A stretch of 64,000 bases of DNA from Parabacteroides sp. PFB2-10. Its GTDB lineage: Bacteria > Bacteroidota > Bacteroidia > Bacteroidales > Tannerellaceae. The position numbers and the translations under genes were made by a program. Shown piece by piece: positions 1 through 8,522 of the stretch (its first letter is position 1; every line of letters starts with the position of its first letter). A model generated the notes under the pieces. That model saw nothing but the letters and a program-made list of their open reading frames with translations, had not been told where the DNA came from and searched no databases. The stretch spans positions 186,001 to 250,000 of the forward strand of contig NZ_JARXWI010000005.1 in assembly GCF_029893085.1 (NCBI RefSeq), read 5' to 3'.

Positions 1-220
1 TAAAACCACACATCAAACCTGCTCAACCCACACCAAAGGCAGGAAGAGGGATATAGCAAATGTAATTGAGTGTTATTTCTCAATTATTTGCTAACTTTAC
101 AACCAACAAGCAATTTATACAATTTATAAGTGATTATTTCTGCGCATTGTGCATTTTGAGAGTTATTGGCAAGTAGTGAAAGTACATGAAATTGAAACGT
201 TGTTGCAAATATAGAATAGT

Positions 221-1144
221 ATGAATAAAAAGAAAAAAATCATTGTCTGGTCTATTGCCATATTTCTACTAATCAACATTATTATTTTTTCTATAATACC
301 ATTTAATATAATGGGAAATATGACCGGAAAACATGTTGATTTCAAAAAAACATGGACACCAGAAGAATTTGGACTTGACGCAAAACATTTTTTCACAACA
401 ACAGAAGATGGACTTAATATTTCAACTTATGAAGTTGCTGTTGATACCCCCAAAGTCGTTATTATTTGTTTATCAGGCATTCAAAGCCCTTCTGTAACAG
501 CATATTTTGGTCATGCAAAGCTATTTAAGGAACAAGGCTATTCTACTATACTTATTGATATGCGGGCTCATGGCAAAAGTGACGGAGATAAAATTTGCTT
601 AGGCTATAAAGAACATCTTGATGTTAAAGCAGTGGTGCAATATATACAAGAACAACCTTTATACACAAATGTTCCTATTGTTGTAATGGGTTTTTCAATG
701 GGTGCAGCAACAGCAATAAATTCGATTGGTAAAATTCAGGAAATTGATGGACTTATAAGTTTATCTGCATTCTCTTCTTGGGAAGAGGTTTTTTATGAAA
801 ATATGCAAAAATCCGCACCAGCTATTATATCGAAGATAGAATACCCTTTTGTCTATTTAACAACTCTCTTAAAATATGGAACAAGCTCACTCATAAAACC
901 AAAGAATGAAATTAAAAAATTGGGGAGTCGTCCAGCTTTGTTGATGCATAGCAAAGAGGACTCACAAGTATCTTATGCAAACTATGAAAGACTGTTGAAA
1001 TATGCACCTGATAATGTTGAGGAATTTGTAAGAGAGGGAAATACACATAGCATAACAGAATATTTTACAGAGCCTGAAAAGGATGAAGAATATTCTGATA
1101 AATTACTCCATTTTATTAAGAAATATTTTGTTGAAAACAGGTAA
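221..1144 (+). CDS. alpha/beta hydrolase, membrane-anchored
   Basis: A 307-residue alpha/beta-hydrolase-fold protein. One hydrophobic segment at about residues 7-28 suggests a membrane anchor or uncleaved signal. The nucleophile elbow is GFSMG with Ser159, and the other likely triad members are Asp247 (SKEDS) and His276 (GNTHS). The family includes esterases, lipases and peptidases, so the substrate cannot be named. The ATG start directly precedes a Lys-rich stretch typical of a signal. The gene is much richer in A and T than the paaK gene that follows, which suggests separate acquisition. It stands alone, with about 310 non-coding bases after it. Confidence 0.8.
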   Translation: MNKKKKIIVWSIAIFLLINIIIFSIIPFNIMGNMTGKHVDFKKTWTPEEFGLDAKHFFTTTEDGLNISTYEVAVDTPKVVIICLSGIQSPSVTAYFGHAKLFKEQGYSTILIDMRAHGKSDGDKICLGYKEHLDVKAVVQYIQEQPLYTNVPIVVMGFSMGAATAINSIGKIQEIDGLISLSAFSSWEEVFYENMQKSAPAIISKIEYPFVYLTTLLKYGTSSLIKPKNEIKKLGSRPALLMHSKEDSQVSYANYERLLKYAPDNVEEFVREGNTHSITEYFTEPEKDEEYSDKLLHFIKKYFVENR

Positions 1145-1458
1145 AAGCTGGTAACTGAAGGTGTCAGGCTTGTAGAAGTGCAGTTTGGAGCTTTATCTCT
1201 CCTGCGTAAGCATTCGCCTAATATCTATCTGCTGTGAAAATAAATAATCGAATCCACAAAGAAATTACTCACCTTTACACCCAGGTTATTTAGTACCTGA
1301 ACTTCCTGAAATTCATTTAACAGATGAAATAAATTGAAGAAGCTACTGATTATAACCACAAACTTCTTTTTAGTGACAAAAATGAAGCAAATTATTAAAA
1401 TAAACGATACATTTGCAACTGAAAATCAAGATTTGCTCACAAGATAACATAAAATAGC
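1145..1458. other. intergenic region before paaK
   Basis: A 314-base AT-rich stretch without a credible gene. Its only recognisable element is the likely paaK promoter near its right end, listed separately. Confidence 0.5.
1408..1415 (+). promoter_or_regulatory. -7 box of paaK promoter
   Basis: TACATTTG matches the Bacteroidetes -7 consensus TAnnTTTG and lies 43 bases before the paaK start codon. No good TTTG -33 box is present at the usual 19-21 base spacing. Confidence 0.5.
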
Positions 1459-2760
1459 ATGAATTACTGGCAAAAAGACATCGAGACCATGGGTCGCGAT
1501 AGCCTGGAAAAGTTGCAAGTGGAACGTTTGAAAAAGACCATAGCCCAAGCAGCCAATTCCCCATTCTACCAAAAGCGGTTTGCGGAGAAAGGCATAACCC
1601 CTGATTCGATCCAGTCATTGGACGACCTGAAGAAACTACCTTTCACCACCAAAGACGACCTGCGCAACAATTACCCCTTCGGCCTGGCGGCTATCCCCCT
1701 GAAGGAATGTGTACGCTTGCATTCATCCAGCGGAACGACCGGCAACCCGACCGTGGTGCTTCATTCCGCCAAAGACCTGGAGGAGTGGGCTAATCAGGTG
1801 GCTCGTTGTATGTATATGGTGGGCTTGCGCGATACGGATGTGTTCCAGAACACCTCGGGTTATGGTATGTTTACCGGAGGATTGGGCTTCCAGTATGGCG
1901 CCGAGAAATTGGGAGCGCTGACCGTTCCTGCCGCGGCCGGGAACTCCAAACGCCAGATAAAATTCATCAAAGATTTCGGAACGACCTGCTTGCATATCAT
2001 CCCCAGCTACGCCTCGCGCCTGGCAGAGATCATGTATGAAGAGGGAATCGATCCCAAACGCGATACCCAACTGAAAACCATCTGCATCGGTGCGGAGCCA
2101 CATTCGGAAGAACAACGGTTGCGCATCGAACAGCTATTGGGCGTCAAGGCATACAACTGCTTCGGTATGTCAGAAATGAACGGACCGGGCGTTGCTTTTG
2201 AATGCCAGGAACAGAAAGGTCTGCATATATGGGAAGACTACGTGATTGTAGAACTGGTGAATCCCGATACCCTGGAACCCGTTGCGGAAGGTGAGACCGG
2301 CGAATTGGTATTGACAACAATCAACCGGGAAGCCATGCCGCTTATCCGTTACCGCACGCGCGACCTTACCTCGCTGATCCCGGGCGCTTGTGCCTGCGGA
2401 CGGACCCACAAACGCATCACCCGCTTCAAAGGACGTAGCGATGATATGATCATTCTCAAAGGGGTGAACCTCTTCCCGATCCAGATCGAAACGATCCTGA
2501 TGCAATTCCCTGAGTTAGGAGGTAATTATCTGATCACATTAGAAACAATCAAAAACAGTGACGAGATGCTTATCGAAGTGGAACTGAGCGACCTCTTCAC
2601 CGATGATTATAGTGTATTGCAACGTCTGACCAAGACGATCACCCGTCAATTGAAAGACGAACTACTTCTCACACCACGTCTGAAGCTGGTTGCCAAAGGC
2701 TCTCTCCCTGTACAGGAAGGCAAAGCGGTACGAGTGAAAGACCTACGGAAGTTAAACTAA
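1459..2760 (+). CDS. paaK: phenylacetate-CoA ligase family protein
   Basis: A 433-residue AMP-forming aryl-CoA ligase. It would activate an aryl acid such as phenylacetate with ATP and CoA through an acyl-adenylate. The adenylate-forming signature SSSGTTGNPT is at about residues 89-98. YRTRD follows near residue 297 and GRSDDMIILKG near residue 330. The length is normal for PaaK. In anaerobes, PaaK-like enzymes are often paired with ACT proteins and indolepyruvate oxidoreductase, and here an ACT gene follows at once. No indolepyruvate oxidoreductase is in the window, so the physiological acid is uncertain. Confidence 0.9.
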   Translation: MNYWQKDIETMGRDSLEKLQVERLKKTIAQAANSPFYQKRFAEKGITPDSIQSLDDLKKLPFTTKDDLRNNYPFGLAAIPLKECVRLHSSSGTTGNPTVVLHSAKDLEEWANQVARCMYMVGLRDTDVFQNTSGYGMFTGGLGFQYGAEKLGALTVPAAAGNSKRQIKFIKDFGTTCLHIIPSYASRLAEIMYEEGIDPKRDTQLKTICIGAEPHSEEQRLRIEQLLGVKAYNCFGMSEMNGPGVAFECQEQKGLHIWEDYVIVELVNPDTLEPVAEGETGELVLTTINREAMPLIRYRTRDLTSLIPGACACGRTHKRITRFKGRSDDMIILKGVNLFPIQIETILMQFPELGGNYLITLETIKNSDEMLIEVELSDLFTDDYSVLQRLTKTITRQLKDELLLTPRLKLVAKGSLPVQEGKAVRVKDLRKLN

Positions 2761-2766
2761 ACAACA

Positions 2767-2845
2767 ATTATGAATTATGAATTATGAATTATGAGAAAGA
2801 ACTCAGGAATTCATAATTCATAATTCATAATTCATAATTCATAAT
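2767..2845. repeat. inverted heptamer tandem repeat (hairpin)
   Basis: Four copies of ATTATGA (2767-2794) face five copies of its complement TCATAAT (2811-2845) across a 16-base spacer. The RNA could form a hairpin of about 28 bp between paaK and the ACT gene. Related heptamer arrays recur between other genes of the window. Confidence 0.85.
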
Positions 2846-2849
2846 CAAC

Positions 2850-3275
2850 ATGACAGTCCATCAGATCTCCATCTTCTTAGAAAACAAATACGGGAAACTA
2901 ACAGAGGCGCTTGCCCTGTTGGGAAAGGACAATATCCGTATTATTGCCTCCACGATTGCCGACACAACGGAGTATGGCATCATGCGTATGATCGTGAGTG
3001 ATCCGCAAAAGGCCTACACGATCTTCAAAGAAAACAACGTATCGGCCAACCTGACAGATGTATTGGCTATTGCGACCGATTCACACGCGGGCAGCTTTGC
3101 CGAAACGATTTGCCACTTCACCCAGGCGGGATTGAGCATCGAATATATGTATAGCTTCTCGGTGAAAGAGCAGGCGATACTGGTGTTGCGCACCAACAAC
3201 CGGGAGACGGCACGTGAAGTGATCCGCCGGCAGAACCTCGGTTATATCTGTGAAAGCGATTTGATTAACCTTTAA
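2850..3275 (+). CDS. ACT domain-containing protein
   Basis: A 141-residue protein that appears to consist of two tandem ACT domains, the ligand-binding fold that commonly senses amino acids. The first begins MTVHQISIFLENKYGKL and the second starts near residue 70. There is no catalytic domain. ACT proteins of this size are commonly encoded beside phenylacetate-CoA ligase in anaerobes, and an aromatic amino acid or acid is a plausible ligand. The gene follows paaK after a hairpin-forming heptamer repeat and precedes the symporter genes, so the four genes are probably co-transcribed. Confidence 0.85.
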   Translation: MTVHQISIFLENKYGKLTEALALLGKDNIRIIASTIADTTEYGIMRMIVSDPQKAYTIFKENNVSANLTDVLAIATDSHAGSFAETICHFTQAGLSIEYMYSFSVKEQAILVLRTNNRETAREVIRRQNLGYICESDLINL

Positions 3276-3287
3276 CACAAGTAAAAT

Positions 3288-3428
3288 ATGTTTGGCATAA
3301 ATGATCCGGGCATTTGGATCGCCTACCTGATGGCGATCGGTTGCGTGGTGTTTTCCGTTTGGTTCGGAATAACCCATTGGAATAAAGAGAGTGATGAGAA
3401 TGATAACCCTGAAGAACCGGAAGTATGA
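3288..3428 (+). CDS. symporter small accessory protein, 46 residues
   Basis: A short reading frame of 46 codons starting MFGINDPGIWIAY. It has one transmembrane segment at about residues 9-29 and an acidic tail (ESDEND, EEPEV). Its stop overlaps the start of the symporter gene in an ATGA arrangement (3425-3428), so the two are probably translationally coupled. Small proteins of this kind precede SSS-family symporters in Bacteroidales and are thought to be accessory subunits. The overlap, hydrophobic segment and position support a real gene. Confidence 0.8.
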   Translation: MFGINDPGIWIAYLMAIGCVVFSVWFGITHWNKESDENDNPEEPEV

Positions 3429-4972
3429 GTAATTTAGTATTAGGCATTATTGTCATCATTTATATGTTCCTGATCGCCTTGTTTGGCTATATCGGGTATA
3501 AACGCACCAAAGACGCGAGCGACTTCCTGTTGGGAGGCCGCAAAACCAATCCGATCATTATGGCTTTGTCCTACGGGGCCACCTTTATCTCCGCTTCCGC
3601 TATTGTCGGGTTCGGGGGCTATTCGGCCACCTTCGGGATGGGTATACAATGGTTATGTATGCTGAACATGCTGATGGGGGTGATTGTCGCCTTCATCTTC
3701 TTCGGACGTCGCACCCGGAAACTGGGCGCGAAGCATGGCGCCCGCACCTTTGCGCAGTTATTGGGATTGCATTATAAGTCGCGCACCATACAGGTATTTA
3801 TCGCGGCGATCATCTTTATCGGTATGCCATTGTATGCCGCCGTGGTGATGAAAGGGGGCGCTGTCTTTATCGAACAGATCTTTCAGATCGATTTGGATCT
3901 GGCATTGCTTATATTCACCTTGATTGTAGCCGCATACGTGATTACCGGCGGCTTAAAGGGAGTGATGTACACCGATGCGATGCAGGCATTGATTATGTTT
4001 TCCTGCATGGCCTTTATGCTCTTATGGTTCTACCACACATTGGATATGGGCTTCACCGAAGCCAACCGCGAACTGACCGCCCTGGCGCCTCATGTGCCGG
4101 AGCGCTTCAAGGCGTTGGGACATCAGGGATGGACCGCCATGCCGATGGCGGGATCTCCGCAATGGTACACCTTGGTTAGCTCATTGATCCTGGGGGTTGG
4201 TATCGGATGCCTGGCGCAGCCGCAATTGGTGGTTCGCTTTATGACGGTAGAAAGCACCAAGCAATTGAACCGCGGCGTGATGATCGGCTGCCTGTTTATC
4301 TTCTTTGTCGTAGGCGTTATCTATCATATCGGGCCTCTTTCCAACCTTTATTTCTGGGAACACGACGGCAAGGTGGCGGCAGATATGGTGAACGATATGG
4401 ATAAGATCATCCCGTTGTTTATCGACCGAGCCATGCCCGACTGGTTTGGGGCGGTCTTTATGCTCTGCATCCTGTCGGCAAGTATGTCAACCCTAAGCGC
4501 GCAATTCCATACGATGGGAGGTGCTTTTGGCGCCGATATATTCCCGAAACTGGGACGCCGCAAAGGAGAGAACTCCTCGATTGGCGTACGTACCGGTGTG
4601 CTTTTTGCTATCCTATTGAGTTATATCATCTGTTATGTGCTTAGCGCTAACATCATTGCCCGTGGGACAGCGCTCTTTATGGGTGTCTGCGCGGCTACCT
4701 TCCTGCCGGCCTACTTCTGCGCCCTTTATTGGAAAAAGGCTACCCGTCAGGGGGCTTTAGCCAGTTTAGGTGTCGGAGCGTTTGCCAGTATCTTCTGCAT
4801 GGTCTTCCTGCATAAGGCGGAAGCTGCACCGATCGGCCTGTGCAACTGGCTGTTTGGCAAAGAGGTATTGATCGATGTCTACCCTTGGTTCGCCATCGAC
4901 CCGATTGTCTTCGCCCTGCCTTTATCGGTTCTTACGATTATTATCGTCAGCCTCACAACGCAAAGAAAATGA
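3425..4972 (+). CDS. sodium:solute symporter (SSS family)
   Basis: A 515-residue inner-membrane transporter with about 13 hydrophobic segments. It is of the sodium:solute symporter family, which also contains PutP and PanF. The family-typical segment after the first helices reads SYGATFISASAIVGFGG at about residues 49-65. The start overlaps the accessory-protein stop by four bases. Co-location with paaK and the ACT gene suggests uptake of an aryl acid or other carboxylate, but the substrate is inferred only from context. Confidence 0.88.
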   Translation: MSNLVLGIIVIIYMFLIALFGYIGYKRTKDASDFLLGGRKTNPIIMALSYGATFISASAIVGFGGYSATFGMGIQWLCMLNMLMGVIVAFIFFGRRTRKLGAKHGARTFAQLLGLHYKSRTIQVFIAAIIFIGMPLYAAVVMKGGAVFIEQIFQIDLDLALLIFTLIVAAYVITGGLKGVMYTDAMQALIMFSCMAFMLLWFYHTLDMGFTEANRELTALAPHVPERFKALGHQGWTAMPMAGSPQWYTLVSSLILGVGIGCLAQPQLVVRFMTVESTKQLNRGVMIGCLFIFFVVGVIYHIGPLSNLYFWEHDGKVAADMVNDMDKIIPLFIDRAMPDWFGAVFMLCILSASMSTLSAQFHTMGGAFGADIFPKLGRRKGENSSIGVRTGVLFAILLSYIICYVLSANIIARGTALFMGVCAATFLPAYFCALYWKKATRQGALASLGVGAFASIFCMVFLHKAEAAPIGLCNWLFGKEVLIDVYPWFAIDPIVFALPLSVLTIIIVSLTTQRK

Positions 4973-4975
4973 TGA

Positions 4976-5038
4976 ATTATGAATTATGAATTATGAGATT
5001 GCAGATCAAATCATAATTCATCATTCATAATTCATAAT
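4976..5038. repeat. inverted heptamer tandem repeat, possible bidirectional terminator
   Basis: Three copies of ATTATGA (4976-4996) face degenerate TCATAAT copies (5011-5038). The hairpin lies between the convergent symporter and phosphotransferase genes, where a shared terminator would be expected. Confidence 0.7.
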
Positions 5039-6121
5039 TTATTTAAGAAAATTATCCATCTCCTCCGCATGCTCTTCCAGGCTTTGGAGCAATTTGAATT
5101 GCGCTTTGGTGCGTACGAGGTTATGCTCCGGGTAATGGATTTTGTAATAGGTATCGCCGTTGATGTAGTCGGTCAGGAAACGAACCGTCTGCATATAGGT
5201 GAGCAAACGTCCGCCATAAGCCAACAAGGATATTTCCAACGGAGTCAGGAATGATCTTGCTTTCTCCAGATATCCCTTCGCGTATGCCTCGAAAACAGGC
5301 AGGTTCACCCCTACCCGATCCAGATCCTTGTCGTCTTCCGCTCCGGTATTCGCACCCGTACGGATGAAATCCCCAATATCAGAAAGCACGAATCCCGGCA
5401 TCACGGTATCCAGATCGATCACGCAAAGCACTTTCCCATCCTCGTCGAACAGGATATTATTCACCTTCGTATCGCAATGGTTCACCCGTTTCTTCAGTTT
5501 ACCCTCGCGATAAAGCTCTTCCTGGATGCACATAGCCTTGGCACGTTTCTCGATCTCTTCGATCAACTCCTGCACCTCTGCCACTCGGCCGGCGGCATCC
5601 GCTGCAACGGCATCGCGGAATTGCTGCAGGCGAAACTCCATATTGTGGAAATTGGGAATGGTTTCCCCTAAGGTGCCTTCAGGGATATCAGCCAGCATCG
5701 ACTGGAAATCGCCGAAAGCCAAACCCGCCTCGTACGACTTCTCCGGCGTTACCTCTTCATAGCTCTTGCTATTGGCAATCAGCAGACAAACACGCCAGTA
5801 GCTATCACCATCGAAATAATACAGTTTATTGTCTTTGGTCGGCAGGAAGGTCAACACCTTACGATCGATATCCGTCTCCCCTCTCTCCTCCAGCTTCCGG
5901 CGGATATGGGTCGTCACGACATGGATATTCTGCTGCAGCATATCCACATTCGTAAAAATCTGATGATTGATCCGCTGCAGGATATACTTCGTTTGCCCGT
6001 CGTCGGTAGTCACTTTCAAGGTGTCATTGATATGTCCGTTTCCAAACGGTTCGGCATTCACTGCCTTCCCCTCCAGCGGAAACTGGTCGAGGATCTGTAA
6101 GAGTTCTTCTTTCGTTTTCAT
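5039..6121 (-). CDS. aminoglycoside phosphotransferase-family kinase (NahK-like)
   Basis: A 360-residue protein with the kinase fold of aminoglycoside phosphotransferases. The catalytic loop is HCDTKVNN at residues 215-222, with Asp217 as catalytic base. The metal-binding motif is DLDTVMPG, starting at residue 236. The length and the HCDTK / DLDTVMPG wording resemble N-acetylhexosamine 1-kinase (NahK), which phosphorylates GlcNAc or GalNAc. A sugar kinase is therefore likelier than an antibiotic-resistance enzyme. Its neighbours do not reveal the substrate. A TATCTTTG -7 box lies about 40 bases upstream of the start. Confidence 0.8.
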   Translation of the reverse strand: MKTKEELLQILDQFPLEGKAVNAEPFGNGHINDTLKVTTDDGQTKYILQRINHQIFTNVDMLQQNIHVVTTHIRRKLEERGETDIDRKVLTFLPTKDNKLYYFDGDSYWRVCLLIANSKSYEEVTPEKSYEAGLAFGDFQSMLADIPEGTLGETIPNFHNMEFRLQQFRDAVAADAAGRVAEVQELIEEIEKRAKAMCIQEELYREGKLKKRVNHCDTKVNNILFDEDGKVLCVIDLDTVMPGFVLSDIGDFIRTGANTGAEDDKDLDRVGVNLPVFEAYAKGYLEKARSFLTPLEISLLAYGGRLLTYMQTVRFLTDYINGDTYYKIHYPEHNLVRTKAQFKLLQSLEEHAEEMDNFLK

Positions 6122-6158
6122 GTATTTTAGTCTTTAGTACTTGGTCGAATAACAATGA

Positions 6159-6166
6159 CAAAGATA
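6159..6166 (-). promoter_or_regulatory. -7 box for the phosphotransferase gene
   Basis: On the minus strand this reads TATCTTTG, a match to TAnnTTTG, 38 bases upstream of the ATG at 6121. Confidence 0.5.
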
Positions 6167-6245
6167 GTTTTTTTAACCGACAGATAACAGATAGCCACCC
6201 GCCGTTAAGTTTTTTTGGGAACGATCGTCACAAAGGAGTTAATTT

Positions 6246-7157
6246 CTAATGAGCAACCTTCGTTTCAGGCCACAGATAAGGGTTATTATTCAAGTCATTT
6301 GCAATACTATCAAACGTAGTAAGCGCAGCATAGTCAACCCGCAAAGCTTCTTCAATATCTCGCATTTTTTTATTGAATTCAAAGAAAGGCTTGTCCTTTT
6401 CTATCGTTATCATAAACAGTTGTTCATAAATCTGAATCTTTAAGTTTCCTGTTATCTCCTGCGGAATAGCTAATAGAGTCTTTCTTAGTTCCGGTGTCAG
6501 GATATTCCGCACGGCAGCTTCGTCGGTAGCTTTAATCGCAAAACGCCGTTCAAACGCTGCATCATCCACGCTTATCCCTCCGTTACTCTTCCCGCCTGAC
6601 GATGGACTGATAGTTATCCGTGTATCAAAATGCCTTTTCATAAAAGCAAAACACAGAACACCCCGAAACAACAAATCCCTCCTATAATCACCTCCATCTG
6701 CATCGTGCGCTTCAAATTCCCCCCAAGTATCTATATTACAAAGACCAAAAGAAGCATTCCCCACCTTTCCTTCGATATAGTCCTTACAAGTATAGTGATT
6801 AGATTCCTTCAACAACGTATGCTTTCTTACATATTCACCTGATATTCCCATCTTGGGTTCATACACCCCACCCTCAAATAATATCTCCACCATCGAAGGA
6901 ATGATTCCCTGTTTGTAAATCTTCTTCAATTTGGAAGAGGAACTTTTAACAATTACCCAAAGAACTATTATCAGGAGAAGAGCTATAACAAAAAACTTAT
7001 TAAAAATATCCCCGAACACCACTTCAAGAATCAATAACAACACAATAATCATCCTGATAAGCGAGCTTATCTTTCTTATTGCAATTAGACTGTTGAACTC
7101 TTTTAATGGTTGCTCTAATGCGAGCATCAGCTCGTCAAAGGTTGGATTTGTTTTCAT
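6246..7157 (-). CDS. DUF3137 domain-containing membrane protein, copy 1
   Basis: A 303-residue protein of the DUF3137 family, function unknown. Two hydrophobic segments lie at about residues 34-70. The family-typical core follows, with DYIEGKVG near residue 120 and a LFRGVL...FDTRIT stretch. I start it at the ATG at 7157 rather than 7229 because the likely -7 box (7195-7202) lies between the two. The first 21 residues are identical to those of the next gene, while the rest is clearly divergent. The gene is AT-rich. Confidence 0.75.
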   Translation of the reverse strand: MKTNPTFDELMLALEQPLKEFNSLIAIRKISSLIRMIIVLLLILEVVFGDIFNKFFVIALLLIIVLWVIVKSSSSKLKKIYKQGIIPSMVEILFEGGVYEPKMGISGEYVRKHTLLKESNHYTCKDYIEGKVGNASFGLCNIDTWGEFEAHDADGGDYRRDLLFRGVLCFAFMKRHFDTRITISPSSGGKSNGGISVDDAAFERRFAIKATDEAAVRNILTPELRKTLLAIPQEITGNLKIQIYEQLFMITIEKDKPFFEFNKKMRDIEEALRVDYAALTTFDSIANDLNNNPYLWPETKVAH

Positions 7158-7241
7158 ACAATTGAGTTTGTTAAGAGTTAATATATACAGCAAACAAATA
7201 TAATAAAAGGATACTATTACATCGGACAAACGGAAAATTTC
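7108..7241 (-). repeat. 134-bp duplicated promoter and 5' coding block, copy 1
   Basis: This block matches 8095-8228 with a single mismatch (offset 987). It covers the promoter, the 5' untranslated region and the first codons of both DUF3137 paralogs. Similarity continues more weakly to about 7276/8263. Confidence 0.9.
7195..7202 (-). promoter_or_regulatory. -7 box of DUF3137 copy 1
   Basis: On the minus strand this reads TATATTTG (TAnnTTTG). It lies 38 bases upstream of the ATG at 7157 and rules out the in-frame ATG at 7229 as the start. Confidence 0.55.
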
Positions 7242-7265
7242 TCCTACTCCAACGGTTAACTTATG

Positions 7266-8144
7266 TTAATCCGTCGATTTCCCCCAAAGAGCAGGATTGC
7301 TGTCTAACTCGCCTGCAATGGTGGTAAATGCCGTAATCAACATACAATCTTCCTCCAAAGCCGACACTATTCCCTCTACAGAGCCATATCGCTGAAAATA
7401 ACGCCTTGGCACGGTGATCATAAACTGATGTTCATATATTTCAATACGTAACTGATTCACTATACTCTCCGGAAGAGAGATCAATACGTTTCTTATCGGT
7501 TTCGTAATCACCTCCCAGGCTTCGGAAAACTCACCAAAAACCGGCCTGTCGGATGGCCCCTTAGTGACTTCCGGCTGTTGATCCTCATTCTTTTTCACCA
7601 ACGCTGGAAACCATACTGTTATCCGCGTATCGTAACGCTTTGCAAGATTTGCGACAAACAAAACACCTTGAAAAGATATTCTACTTTCTTCCCCGCTACT
7701 TTCCTTTATTATTATATTCGCGATAGAATAGGAGACTTTTCCTATCCTTCCCTCTATTAAATCCGAGCTCTTGTAGTTGTCGTATTTACTCAGGAATGTA
7801 TTCTTCATGGCCATATTTTCGGGCATTCCTCTTTTTCCTTTGTATGTCCCCGCCTCGATCAATCTGTTCAGTATTGGCGAAACAATCGTGTCCCCCCAAA
7901 ATTTATCCTCTTTCCGGGAGGAGCTTCCCCCTAACATGCGCATAAGGACGAGTAGGATCCCCACAATAAAAAGGGAATGCTCTTTGTATTCACTCACATA
8001 CACTATAATAATAATAATCAGCAAACCTATAATAATTCTCCTTATCAATCTCTGCCGTTTCTTTCTTTTCTGCAATTTTTGAAATTCTTTCAAAGGTTGC
8101 TCTAATGCGAGCATCAGCTCGTCAAAGGTTGGGTTTGTTTTCAT
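7266..8144 (-). CDS. DUF3137 domain-containing membrane protein, copy 2
   Basis: A 292-residue paralog of the downstream gene with the same layout: an N-terminal MKTNPTFDELMLALEQPLK segment, a basic stretch, two membrane helices (about residues 34-72) and the DUF3137 core (DLIEGRIG, FQGVLF, YDTRIT). Beyond residue 21 the two proteins are only moderately similar. The start at 8144 is chosen for the same promoter reason as copy 1. Its stop codon lies in a stretch resembling the left end of the dispersed element at 8241. Function unknown. Confidence 0.75.
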   Translation of the reverse strand: MKTNPTFDELMLALEQPLKEFQKLQKRKKRQRLIRRIIIGLLIIIIIVYVSEYKEHSLFIVGILLVLMRMLGGSSSRKEDKFWGDTIVSPILNRLIEAGTYKGKRGMPENMAMKNTFLSKYDNYKSSDLIEGRIGKVSYSIANIIIKESSGEESRISFQGVLFVANLAKRYDTRITVWFPALVKKNEDQQPEVTKGPSDRPVFGEFSEAWEVITKPIRNVLISLPESIVNQLRIEIYEHQFMITVPRRYFQRYGSVEGIVSALEEDCMLITAFTTIAGELDSNPALWGKSTD

Positions 8145-8228
8145 ACAATTGAGTTTGTTAAGAGTTAATATATACAGCAAACAAATATAATAAAAGGATA
8201 CTATTACATCGGACAAACGGAAAATTTC
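8095..8228 (-). repeat. 134-bp duplicated promoter and 5' coding block, copy 2
   Basis: Partner of 7108-7241 with one mismatch. It contains the TATATTTG -7 box at 8182-8189 and codons 1-17 of copy 2. Confidence 0.9.
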
Positions 8229-8240
8229 CCCCGTCCCAAT

Positions 8241-8423
8241 GGTTAATTTATGTTAATTCATCGGTTTTCACCCAAAAGCCCAACTATCATTTTGACATTT
8301 TCGCGGGAGTTCGCGCGCAAAATGGCAGGAGTATTTTGACAAACTCCCGGGAGAAACATTTTTTAACGTATCATATTGTAAAGCAAAATGCCCTTTTTGC
8401 TTACACTTTGTATTTTAACATTT
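8241..8423 (+). repeat. dispersed two-hairpin element, copy A
   Basis: First of five related intergenic elements (A-E). It contains the invariant core GACAAACTCCCGGGAG (8338-8353), then ACGTAT and an imperfect hairpin built on TGTAA.GCAAAA / TTTTGCTTACA (8377-8405). It ends in TATTTTAACATTT. It lies about 100 bases upstream of the leftward DUF3137 copy 2. Confidence 0.85.
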
Positions 8424-8501
8424 AATAGAAAAAGATGCCTTCCTGGTTACTGTTTAGCGATTCGTGTTGATCTTTGAATTGTGTAAGATTGGAAGATTTT
8501 A

Positions 8502-8517
8502 AAGTCCGCAAGGACTT
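8502..8517. repeat. AAGTCC-GCAA-GGACTT mini-hairpin
   Basis: A 6-bp perfect stem with a GCAA loop just before the large palindromic element. The exact reverse complement occurs at 57144-57159, beside the other REPIN-like element. Confidence 0.6.
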
Positions 8518-8522
8518 AGATG

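Noticed and set aside
1-220. Possible mobile-element edge at the left end
   Set aside because: AT-rich sequence without inverted repeats, transposase or an attachment-site motif that I can support.
2767-2845. Heptamer array considered as a CRISPR or an attachment site
   Set aside because: It is a simple 7-base tandem repeat without spacers, and no integrase lies nearby.
5039-6121. Antibiotic-resistance reading of the aminoglycoside phosphotransferase-like gene
   Set aside because: The HCDTK and DLDTVMPG blocks and the length fit N-acetylhexosamine kinases better than resistance enzymes.
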